Shown one piece after another: positions 42,447 to 50,606 of a stretch of 64,000 nt of DNA (position 1 is its first letter; each line of letters starts with the position of its first letter). Under the pieces are notes generated by a model, which saw nothing but the letters and a program-made list of their open reading frames with translations, was not told the origin of the DNA and made no database searches. The stretch is from Planctomycetota bacterium. Its GTDB lineage: Bacteria; Planctomycetota; UBA1135. The DNA lies in NCBI GenBank assembly GCA_021776795.1, contig JAJFFC010000008.1, positions 248,001-312,000 of the forward strand, given 5' to 3'. Made by a program: the position numbers and the translations under genes.

Positions 42447-44788
42447 TGGCCGCGCGCGACCAACATGGACCTGGTGCCCCTTGGGGCAAGGACTTTCATG
42501 TCGTTGGCCATGCCCAGCGCAAGGTCGATGCCATGGCTAAGGCTACCGGCGAAGCGGTTTACACCGATGACATTCAGCTGCCCGGCATGTTGCACGCAAA
42601 AATGTTGCGTAGCCCACATGCCCATGCGCGGATTGTGTCGATCGACACCTCCAAGGCCGAAGCTTTGCCTGGAGTGCACGCGGTGTTGGTGGGCAGTGAG
42701 CTGCCGATCAAATACGGCGTGATTCCCTGGACGCCCGATGAAACCGCGCTTGCGGTGGACAAGGTGCGCTTCATTGGTGATGAGGTGGCGGCAGTGGCCG
42801 CCGTCGATGAAGATACGGCGCAGGCCGCGGTGGAGTTGATCGAAGTCGAGTACGAGATTCTCGACGCGATCCTCGATCCAGAACAAGCACTGGTCACTCC
42901 AGAGCCGGCAATCCACGAGGATCGCAAACGTCGCGACAACATCTCCAAGCATGTGGACTTGAGCTTTGGCGACGTCGATGCCCAAGTGGCTGAAGCCGCG
43001 GTGGTGATCGAAGAGGACTATGAGTTCTCCAGCAACACCCACACCGCGATTGAACCGCATTGTGCGGTAGCGCAGTTAGGCGCCGATGGCCGCCTAACCT
43101 TGTGGTCGGCTACGCAGATTACCCACTATGTGCACCGCGCCATCGCGCGCGTGCTTGAACTGCACCCTGCACGAGTACGTGTGGTGCAACCCTGTTTAGG
43201 CGGCGCCTTTGGCGGCAAATCAGACCCCTTCTCACTGGAGTTTGTGGTCTCTAAACTCGCGATGAAAACCGGGCGTCCGGTCAAGATGCTGTGGACCCGC
43301 GAGGAAGTGTTTTACGCACACCGCGGCCGTCACGCCATGAAAATGCACTACCGCACCACCGCGACGGCCAATGGCATGATCACCGGGGTCGACGCCAAAC
43401 TGCTGATTGATGGCGGTAGCTACTCCAGCTTTGGCTTGGTCACCACTTATTACAGCGGTCAGCTATTGACCGGGCCCTACGACTTCCCCAACTACCGCTT
43501 CGACTCCACCAGGGTCTTCACCAATAAGCCGCCTTGTGGGCCGAAGCGCGGTCATGGTTCGGTGCAGCCGCGTTTCGCTTTTGAGGTGCAGCTCGATGAA
43601 GTCGCCCATCGCTTGGGCATCGACCCCATCGAAATTCGCCGACGCAACTTCCTCGGCGATCACACCACGACCGTCAACGGCCAGCGCATTACCTCCAACG
43701 GTTTTCTGGAGTGCCTCGATGCCGTAGAGAAGGCCAGTGGCTGGAAAGAACGCCACGGCAAAATGCCGTTTGGGCGCGGATTGGGCGTCGCTGGAAGCAT
43801 GTACATCTCGGGCACCAACTACCCGATTTACCCCAACAAGATGCCACAAGCTGGCATTCAGATTAAGGTCGACCGCAGCGGTTTGGTCACCGTGTTCACT
43901 GGTGGCAATGACATCGGCCAGGGTTCGAACTCGATGGTGGCCTACTTGGTCGCCGAGGAGCTCGGCATTCGCCCGCGAGATGTACGCGTAGTCGCTGCCG
44001 ATACCGATCTTTGTCCGGTCGACCTCGGCGCGTACTCCAGCCGTGTCACCTTCATGGTCGGCAATGCCGCGATCGATGCCGCACGCAAGTTGCGCAAGCA
44101 GATTACCGAGTCTGTCGCGAGTCATTGGGCCACGGCGCCATCGGAAGTGCGCATGATCAATGGCGTTGTGATTGATTTGCAGGACCCGGACCGCACCATG
44201 AGCCAACGCGAAGCGTTTCATCTCGCGGAAGAAGCCCATGACACGCTAGGCTCGACCGGCAGTTACAACACCCCTACCCTCGGTGGCGATTATCGCGGCG
44301 GTTCGATCGGCGCTTCGCCGGCCTACTCCTTCACCGCGCATATTGCCGAGGTGGAAGTCGATCCGGAAACCGGGCGCATTACCGTGGACAAGGTTTGGGT
44401 GGCGCATGATTGTGGCCGCGCATTGAACCCGACGATTGTGGCCGGACAAATCGAAGGCAGCACTTACATGGGCGCCGGCGAAGTGGTGCTCGAAGAGCAC
44501 ACCATGAACCGCTTTGGCTTGCACCAGGGGCCGTCCTTGTTGGACTACCGAATCCCGACTTCGCTCGACACGCCAGATATCGAAGCGCATATGGTCGAAA
44601 GCATTGACCCCGAAGGACCTTATGGCGCCAAAGAAGCTGGTGAAGGTCCCTTGCACTCGACCATTCCAGCGATTGCCAATGCTGTGCACGATGCCGTCGG
44701 CATTCGCCTGCGCACCTTGCCCTTCCACCCGAGCAAAGTGTTACGCGCCCTTGCCGAACAGAAGCCTGCCCAAGAGGTGCAAGCCTAA
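42446..44788 (+). CDS. Molybdenum hydroxylase large subunit (HcrA-type)
   Basis: 780 residues starting with GTG right at the previous stop, with a GGAGG about 10 nt upstream. It has the molybdopterin-binding domains of the xanthine oxidase family: GEAVYTDDIQLPGML near the start, CLGGAFGGKSDPFS, GPKRGHGSVQPRFAFEVQLD, GGNDIGQGSNSMVAYLVAEE, SSRVTFMVGNAA, and the end AGEGPLHSTIPAIANAVHDA with the Glu-containing loop. The conserved GGKSDPF and RGHG patterns are those of 4-hydroxybenzoyl-CoA-reductase-like and related enzymes. No maturation chaperone gene is nearby. Confidence 0.9.
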   Translation: MAARDQHGPGAPWGKDFHVVGHAQRKVDAMAKATGEAVYTDDIQLPGMLHAKMLRSPHAHARIVSIDTSKAEALPGVHAVLVGSELPIKYGVIPWTPDETALAVDKVRFIGDEVAAVAAVDEDTAQAAVELIEVEYEILDAILDPEQALVTPEPAIHEDRKRRDNISKHVDLSFGDVDAQVAEAAVVIEEDYEFSSNTHTAIEPHCAVAQLGADGRLTLWSATQITHYVHRAIARVLELHPARVRVVQPCLGGAFGGKSDPFSLEFVVSKLAMKTGRPVKMLWTREEVFYAHRGRHAMKMHYRTTATANGMITGVDAKLLIDGGSYSSFGLVTTYYSGQLLTGPYDFPNYRFDSTRVFTNKPPCGPKRGHGSVQPRFAFEVQLDEVAHRLGIDPIEIRRRNFLGDHTTTVNGQRITSNGFLECLDAVEKASGWKERHGKMPFGRGLGVAGSMYISGTNYPIYPNKMPQAGIQIKVDRSGLVTVFTGGNDIGQGSNSMVAYLVAEELGIRPRDVRVVAADTDLCPVDLGAYSSRVTFMVGNAAIDAARKLRKQITESVASHWATAPSEVRMINGVVIDLQDPDRTMSQREAFHLAEEAHDTLGSTGSYNTPTLGGDYRGGSIGASPAYSFTAHIAEVEVDPETGRITVDKVWVAHDCGRALNPTIVAGQIEGSTYMGAGEVVLEEHTMNRFGLHQGPSLLDYRIPTSLDTPDIEAHMVESIDPEGPYGAKEAGEGPLHSTIPAIANAVHDAVGIRLRTLPFHPSKVLRALAEQKPAQEVQA

Positions 44789-45810
44789 TGTTGCGTATGC
44801 CTCCCTTTACAGTGCTCAACCCAAGCACGGTCGACGAAGCGATGGAGCAAATGCTCGCCGCCGCAGGCGAAGCTCGTTGGTTGGCTGGTGGGACTGACAT
44901 CAACCCTAACCTCAAGCATCGCTTGCTCGAACCGCAGGCCCTGATTGCTTTGGAAGGCGTTGGCGAACTTCGTGGCGTCAGCGTAAACGAAAAGGGTTGG
45001 CTAAGACTCGGCGCCATGACCACCCTCACTGAGGTGGCAGAACACGCGCAGATTCAAGCGCAGTGGCCGGCCTTGGCGCAAGCAGCTTCTCTTGTCAGTG
45101 GGCCACAACTGCGCAATATGGGCACCATCGGCGGCAATGTCATGCTTGACACGCGTTGCCAGTGGTACAACCAGACTCACTTCTGGCGTAAGTCCTTGGG
45201 TTATTGCATGAAGAAAGATGGCACCGAATGCCATGTCATCAAAGGTGGGTCGAAGTGTGTGGCTGCGGCAAGCAATGACACCGCGCCAGCACTCATGACC
45301 CTCGATGCCGAAATCGAAATTGCCTCTGGCGATGGCCGCGCGCGCATGCCGCTCGCCGAGTTGTGGCAGGCCGATGGCATCTGGAACCGCAAGTTGTCCC
45401 CGCAAGAACTCTTAGTCGCGATTCACCTGCCGCCCACTGCGGCGAAGCATCATGGCGCCTATGGCAAGTTGCGCGATCGCGGCTCGATCGACTTCCCACT
45501 GTTTGGGATTGCCGTACGCTTAGACCTCGATGATGCAGGCAAAATTGCACATGCCGCCCTGTGCGCCGTCGCTCTGCAAGCGCGGCCATGGCCTCTGAAG
45601 AAGGTCGCCGACGCGCTATGCGGCACCACTCCCGGGGAGCAAGATTTCCTCGATGCCGTGGAACAGGTGGCCGCCTTGGCTGCCAAGCAATGCCGCCCAA
45701 TGCCCAACATTCCTGGCGATCATGAGTACCGCCACGCCATGGTGCCGGTCTATACCAAACGCACGCTGTTTGCCGCTGCCGCCAAGGCTGGGCCGGTCCA
45801 TCACCTCTAA
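44788..45810 (+). CDS. Molybdenum hydroxylase FAD subunit with extra [4Fe-4S] site (HcrB-type)
   Basis: 340 residues with the FAD-binding motifs AGGTDINPNLKH and GTIGGNVMLDTRC. An insertion of about 40 residues carries four Cys at 124, 140, 148 and 157 (DTRCQWYNQ, GYCMKKDGTEC, SKCVAA). This insertion, with the same Cys spacing as I recall for the beta subunit of 4-hydroxybenzoyl-CoA reductase, holds an additional [4Fe-4S] cluster, absent from ordinary xanthine dehydrogenases and CO dehydrogenases. The three subunits at 41859-45810 therefore resemble a ring-reducing enzyme of aromatic catabolism, or a relative that runs in the oxidative direction; no other benzoate-pathway gene is seen here. 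Confidence 0.88.
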   Translation: MLRMPPFTVLNPSTVDEAMEQMLAAAGEARWLAGGTDINPNLKHRLLEPQALIALEGVGELRGVSVNEKGWLRLGAMTTLTEVAEHAQIQAQWPALAQAASLVSGPQLRNMGTIGGNVMLDTRCQWYNQTHFWRKSLGYCMKKDGTECHVIKGGSKCVAAASNDTAPALMTLDAEIEIASGDGRARMPLAELWQADGIWNRKLSPQELLVAIHLPPTAAKHHGAYGKLRDRGSIDFPLFGIAVRLDLDDAGKIAHAALCAVALQARPWPLKKVADALCGTTPGEQDFLDAVEQVAALAAKQCRPMPNIPGDHEYRHAMVPVYTKRTLFAAAAKAGPVHHL

Positions 45811-45831
45811 GGCCATGTGATAGGCTTGGTC

Positions 45832-47184
45832 ATGCACTTGGCCTTGAGTCTATGTCTATTCAGCGCGGCGGCGCTCCCAGCTTGTCCGCTCACCCAAGAG
45901 CCCGTGGAACCGCCCCAACTGATTGTGGCACCACCACCTCCGCCGCCCCCTGAGGGTTGGTATGCCCTACAGGACGCGGAGAACCAGCTCTTGAGTTCGC
46001 GCCGCAATTGGCACGATTGGTTCCTGCATGTTTACCCGGTGAACGCAGAGTTGCGTTGGCAACACTACGGCTGGACGCAGCAGTTTGGCTTGGGAATGCA
46101 AAAAGCCGTACAAGAGCGCAAGCCCTTAGTCCTCTGGCTAGGCAATGGCCATCCACTCGGCGCGACTTCATCCGCTGGATTAGCCATGCGCAAAGTTTGG
46201 GTCAGTGCGTCGGTCACGCCCCTCATGGACAAGTTGTTCCCGGTGGCCGATGACCTCGCCCGCTTGCAAAGCTCGACCGACCCCGAAGCCGTCTATATGC
46301 GCAGTGTTTTGGCGCAGGATGACGCCTCGGCACATTGGTCAGACGGCGGCGTCGTCGTGCTTTCTCCTTCCGGGAAGCTGCTGGCTTCTTGCAGCCAAGC
46401 GGCCGCGCAAGATGACTTAGCCGCGACTTTACAAAAGGGTTTAGATGCTTGGCAAGACTTGGATGCGGCATCGCGGGTGGCGTTAGACGCAGCAAAGCTA
46501 GAGGCCCCCACTCGTCTGGAAAACTTGTTTCCGCATGACGGCCTCGCTCTCGAAGTCTTCTTGCGTGACATGCCTAGCACCGAAGGTGAAATTCTCGTAG
46601 CCACCGAAGTTCCTCGCCAAGAAATGTGGAGCCGAGATTATCTGTGGTTCTCACGCGAGGAAATGTTGTCCATTCTTCCTCCAGACAGCTTGCGCTCACG
46701 CGAAGATCATGAAATCCCGGCGGCTGTGGCCAATCGTCTGGCTCGCCTTGCCTTACACGACCACCTTTACGGTCCAGGCACTCCCTATGCGGAGTCCGAT
46801 GTCATCACGGCATCCATCACCCTGCGGCCAAACGCCAGCACCAAAACTCATCGCCATTTCATGATCCAGGGCGAAATCATCCTGATTCATGAGAACTCCG
46901 ATCCTCCCTACGGCATCAAAGTACAGATTTGGGGCCGCGCACAATGGGAGCGCAAGGGTGAGCACTTCTCGCTGATGGAAATTCTGGGTGAAGGCATGCG
47001 CTTGGGCGTAGAGCCAAACTCCGGCCGTGCACAGAAAAACGTGGGCATCGCCAAGCGCCCTTTGGGATTTGCCCTGCGCCGCGTGTTATCCCGCGCCGGT
47101 TGGCATCAGGTCCCGCCCTCGACCTTCTCCCAATACCCGGAAGGTTGGCCCGTAGGCACGGAAGAAGTCACCGAAGCTCACTAA
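45832..47184 (+). CDS. Secreted protein of unknown function
   Basis: 450 residues from the ATG at 45832 (a GTG at 45817 would add five residues to the signal). The signal peptide ends near PAC, so it is perhaps a lipoprotein, then a Pro-rich linker PPPPPPPEGW. Residues about 80-140 (GMQKAVQERKPLVLWLGNGHP) resemble the start of a thioredoxin-like domain, with a GHPLG where the redox Cys pair would be, and no CxxC. The second half is beta-rich with an ordered HRHFMIQGEIILIHENSDPP. I do not recognise a family. It follows the molybdenum hydroxylase by 21 bp but looks functionally separate. Confidence 0.7.
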   Translation: MHLALSLCLFSAAALPACPLTQEPVEPPQLIVAPPPPPPPEGWYALQDAENQLLSSRRNWHDWFLHVYPVNAELRWQHYGWTQQFGLGMQKAVQERKPLVLWLGNGHPLGATSSAGLAMRKVWVSASVTPLMDKLFPVADDLARLQSSTDPEAVYMRSVLAQDDASAHWSDGGVVVLSPSGKLLASCSQAAAQDDLAATLQKGLDAWQDLDAASRVALDAAKLEAPTRLENLFPHDGLALEVFLRDMPSTEGEILVATEVPRQEMWSRDYLWFSREEMLSILPPDSLRSREDHEIPAAVANRLARLALHDHLYGPGTPYAESDVITASITLRPNASTKTHRHFMIQGEIILIHENSDPPYGIKVQIWGRAQWERKGEHFSLMEILGEGMRLGVEPNSGRAQKNVGIAKRPLGFALRRVLSRAGWHQVPPSTFSQYPEGWPVGTEEVTEAH

Positions 47185-47190
47185 TTCTTC

Positions 47191-47985
47191 ATGCCTCGAT
47201 TCTCACCCCTCCTTACGCTGGGTTTGTTGGGCGCTTGCGCCAACCAATCCACACCGATCTTTGATCACGCCGGTGATATCCCGCGTCATTACACCGCGCC
47301 GTACACCAAATCCGCTCCCGTCGTCGATGGCAATCTCGATGACGTCGCCTGGCGTCAAGCGCGCTGGACCGCCAACTTCATCGACATCGAAGGTGAAAAT
47401 GTACAGCGCCCGCGCTTCCAAACTCGTGCCAAAATCATGTGGGATATGGACTATCTCTATATTGGCGCATGGATGGTCGAGCCGCATGTTTGGGGCACCT
47501 TGACCGAGCATGATTCGGTCATTTTTCATGACAACGACTTTGAAGTCTTTCTCGACCCAGATGGCGACGCCGCCGAGTACTACGAACTTGAAATCAACGC
47601 TCTCGGTACGACTTGGGATTTGTTTCTGCCCGTGGCTTACCGCGACGGCGGCAAAGCTCAGAACAGTTGGGAGATTCCCGGCATGAAGTCGGCAGTGCAT
47701 GTTTCCGGCACCATCAATGACCCTTCCGACGCCGACCGCGGCTGGTCGGTGGAGCTAGCCTTGCCGTGGAATGTCCTGCGTGAATACGCCAACAAGCCGG
47801 CGCCCCCTCATGAGGGCGATACTTGGCGCATCAACTTTTCGCGCGTGCAATGGCAGCACGATGTGATAGATGGGCGTTACATCAAGCGGCCAGGAGTTCC
47901 TGAAAATAACTGGGTTTGGACTCCCCAGTTCCAAATCGATATGCATCAGCCCGAGCACTGGGGCTATTTACATTTCGAACGTTAG
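47191..47985 (+). CDS. Secreted CBM9-like carbohydrate-binding lipoprotein
   Basis: 264 residues with a lipoprotein signal (LGLLGAC). The mature part is the CBM9-like fold: VVDGNLDDVAWRQARW at the start (the DG-LDE-W pattern), WDMDYLYIGAWMVEPHVW, then NDFEVFLDPDGDAAEYYELEINALGT and the end WGYLHFER. These domains bind polysaccharide ends; here there is no attached enzyme domain. It starts 6 bp after the preceding secreted protein, so they probably share a transcript. Confidence 0.85.
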   Translation: MPRFSPLLTLGLLGACANQSTPIFDHAGDIPRHYTAPYTKSAPVVDGNLDDVAWRQARWTANFIDIEGENVQRPRFQTRAKIMWDMDYLYIGAWMVEPHVWGTLTEHDSVIFHDNDFEVFLDPDGDAAEYYELEINALGTTWDLFLPVAYRDGGKAQNSWEIPGMKSAVHVSGTINDPSDADRGWSVELALPWNVLREYANKPAPPHEGDTWRINFSRVQWQHDVIDGRYIKRPGVPENNWVWTPQFQIDMHQPEHWGYLHFER

Positions 47986-48010
47986 CTGACTTGCGCGAAA
48001 GCCCGTGGCG

Positions 48011-48586
48011 CTAGCGGTTGGCGCGGTACTCGCGAAAGCCTTCGCCGTAGCCGCGAAGAGTGAGCTCTGGTTCTAATTGCCAAGCCTCTTCAAGCCCATC
48101 CCATTGCAACTGGCGAGTCAGGACCAATAGTAAGTCGGCGCGATACCAACTCCATAGCTGGACTTCTTCGCCTTCCCCGCTGCGAAAGCGCACCACCTTG
48201 TCGGCGCGACCGCGCCGGCGCTCGACGGTGGCAGCATCTTCTCCCCCGCGCAGACCTTTCAGCTCGCGAAAGGGTGCATTGGGGTCGTTGAGCTCCACTT
48301 GCTCTACCGGAAGAGCATGTCCCCAACCAATCAAAAAGCCCTCTTCAAACACCACCGGCGAAGCCGTGGCTTGGTCGAAGGCAACCTTCCAATCGCGTCC
48401 TACCGGACCGAGCATGTCCACTACGCGCGCTTGGGCGCCAAGTGGGATTTCGGCCTGGGCGCGCTCCAAATCCAAATGCCGCACACAAGTCGGGTGGCCG
48501 CACAGAGGACTCGCCTGAAAGGTGGAACAGGCCGGCAGCAGCCCAGCCATGGCCGCTGCAAAAGCCCGAAGAGTGGTGCCGCGCAT
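48011..48586 (-). CDS. Hypothetical lipoprotein
   Basis: 191 residues with a clear lipoprotein signal (AMAGLLPAC). The mature part has two nearby Cys (SPLCGHPTC) and a C-terminal beta-rich region (VQLWSWYRADLLLVLTRQLQ). I do not recognise a family. It converges on the CBM9 gene and lies 29 bp downstream of the start-distal end of the GGDEF/EAL gene, on the same strand. Confidence 0.7.
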   Translation of the reverse strand: MRGTTLRAFAAAMAGLLPACSTFQASPLCGHPTCVRHLDLERAQAEIPLGAQARVVDMLGPVGRDWKVAFDQATASPVVFEEGFLIGWGHALPVEQVELNDPNAPFRELKGLRGGEDAATVERRRGRADKVVRFRSGEGEEVQLWSWYRADLLLVLTRQLQWDGLEEAWQLEPELTLRGYGEGFREYRANR

Positions 48587-48615
48587 GGCCCTAGTTTAGC
48601 CATCTGAAGGCGGCT

Positions 48616-50529
48616 CTAGCGCGCTGGGCGGCCAAAGAGGAAGCCCTGCACCCAATCCACGCCCAATTCTTGGAGCACGTAGAGGTCGGCTTCCTCTTCA
48701 ATGCCCTCGGCGATGGCGGCGCCACCCCAAGTCGTCACAATCTTCAGCAGGTTGCTCAAAGCGCGACGACGTTGTCCATCACGAGAAATGCCATGCACCA
48801 GCTGGCGATCGATTTTGACCACCTCGGGCTCAAGCAGCAGCAAGGCTTCGAGGCTGGAGTGACCATGGCCGACGTCGTCCAGACCAATGCGCACTCCGGC
48901 TTCGCGTAAGAACTTGACTTGATCCAATAGACGACGCGGATCGTGCATCGGTTCCTGCTCCGATATCTCGATGCAATAATTGTTGTAGTCCCGTTCCGCG
49001 GGAAGCAAGGCCAACAGTTCTTCCGGATCATGCTTTTCGAGCGTTGACGGAAGAATATTGACATGGCAATGCATATTGGCCTCCACCAAACGCGTGGCTT
49101 CGCAACAAGTGCGGAAGGCATGGAGGTCGACTTCGCCAGCCACGCCAGCATCGAGCGCAAAGCGCAGGAAATCGGCCGGACTGTCCAAAGCGCGGCATCG
49201 GCTGCGCGTCAAAAACTCGTAGCCAAAGGTCTCGCCCTTGGTCGTCACCAAAACTTGCCGCACCGCAAAGTAGGTTGAGGGCTGATGTAGTTCCGCAAGA
49301 ATTTCAGTAAAGCTCATCGCGCGATCTTCATCGCCGCGGAAGAGATTGTTCTCGTGGAAGATTTGGCCTTTGCCCAGGCGTTTGGCCGAGTGCAAGGCGC
49401 GTTCGGTGCGTACCAATAAGTCTTGCACCATTTCATCGTCTTGCGCGGCGGAAACCATGCCAACGCTGGCCCCCACCCGGAGGTGCGGGAAACGTTCGGC
49501 GATAGGCGATTCCACAATCGCGCGGTGGACCTTGTCGGCTACGGGTCGCGCTTCTTCGCGCGTGGTGCTGGGCAAGATAATCAGAAATTCATCGCCACCA
49601 ATGCGAGCCACGTGGTCGCTGGCGCGAACCGTTCCGCGGATCAAAGTCGAAATGCGTCGAAGCACTTCATCGCCAATGGAATGCCCGTAGACATCGTTGA
49701 TCTTTTTGAAATCATCGAGGTCAATGAACAGCGCCTGCATTTCACTGCGCGTGCGTCGTCGTCGATTCGCTTCGCGCTTGAGCGAACTACTTAAGCCGCG
49801 GCGATTCAACATGCCGGTTAAGGGATCGCGCTGGGAAAGCTCCTCGAGTTCCCGCTGCGCGCGACAGCGTGCCGAGATGTCGACACAGACGCCGAACAAC
49901 GTCGCCGGGCGATCTTGACTATCGCGCAACAGGCTCGCCTGCACTTGGATGTCGCGGATGCCTCCATGTGGCATCAAGATGCGGTACTCCATATCCAAAG
50001 GAGTGCCTTCACTGACCAAAGCCAGCGAAGCACGCAGAAAACGCTCGACGTCGGCAGGGTGAATGCGCTTCAGCCACTCCTCACGCGTCGCGACCGGCTG
50101 GCCGATGCTTGCGCCATGTAGAACCTGAAAACGTCCGTCGCCATGGAAATGACGGCGGCCAAGGTCATAGCTCCAGGTGCCGAGGTCGGCAGCTTCCAGA
50201 ATGACGCCAAGACGTGCTTGGGAGTCGTCGGCATGCATGCTATGCCAAGCTTCTTGCCAATGCGCGGCATAGCCGAGCAGAAGTTCGGCCTGGAAGAGGG
50301 CGGCCTGAGTTTGCCAGTCCGCTCCGAGCTCAGTCGCGACGGCCTCCGCCTGCTTCTCCATGACCAGCTCGGCCTGGCGCAACCAAGCGCCGAGATCACT
50401 GGCTTCGAGCCCAGCGAGAGCGAGCCGTCGCCCCAAAGCTTGCGCTGCCTGTCCGACCATGCCCTCCTCATCGAGGATGGCACGGCTCAGGGAATCAAAG
50501 TATTCCTTGGCAGCGAGGGCTTTAGGCAT
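48616..50529 (-). CDS. PAS-GGDEF-EAL cyclic-di-GMP signalling protein
   Basis: 637 residues, cytoplasmic, no membrane helix. An N-terminal helical region is followed by a PAS domain (about 125-225) and a GGDEF domain with an intact signature (RIGGDEFLIILPS). The EAL domain is present with all important residues: GYEFLTR (E-F-L in place of E-A-L), HVNILPST, EISEQE, DDVGHGHSSLEALLLLEP, VKIDRQLV, and EGIEEEADLYVLQELG with the following QGFLFG. Both activities, synthesis and breakdown of c-di-GMP, are therefore possible; the PAS would select between them. Confidence 0.88.
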   Translation of the reverse strand: MPKALAAKEYFDSLSRAILDEEGMVGQAAQALGRRLALAGLEASDLGAWLRQAELVMEKQAEAVATELGADWQTQAALFQAELLLGYAAHWQEAWHSMHADDSQARLGVILEAADLGTWSYDLGRRHFHGDGRFQVLHGASIGQPVATREEWLKRIHPADVERFLRASLALVSEGTPLDMEYRILMPHGGIRDIQVQASLLRDSQDRPATLFGVCVDISARCRAQRELEELSQRDPLTGMLNRRGLSSSLKREANRRRRTRSEMQALFIDLDDFKKINDVYGHSIGDEVLRRISTLIRGTVRASDHVARIGGDEFLIILPSTTREEARPVADKVHRAIVESPIAERFPHLRVGASVGMVSAAQDDEMVQDLLVRTERALHSAKRLGKGQIFHENNLFRGDEDRAMSFTEILAELHQPSTYFAVRQVLVTTKGETFGYEFLTRSRCRALDSPADFLRFALDAGVAGEVDLHAFRTCCEATRLVEANMHCHVNILPSTLEKHDPEELLALLPAERDYNNYCIEISEQEPMHDPRRLLDQVKFLREAGVRIGLDDVGHGHSSLEALLLLEPEVVKIDRQLVHGISRDGQRRRALSNLLKIVTTWGGAAIAEGIEEEADLYVLQELGVDWVQGFLFGRPAR

Positions 50530-50606
50530 TGAGGGGCAGGGTCCATGGCTTTATCGGTCTCTTTGCCCCCAGCCTTGATGCCCTGAGTGCCCGCTGCGCC
50601 AGAAAA

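Noticed and set aside
42443-43060. 205-codon open frame opposite the molybdenum subunit
   Set aside because: Shadow of a clearly coding plus-strand gene, no motif.
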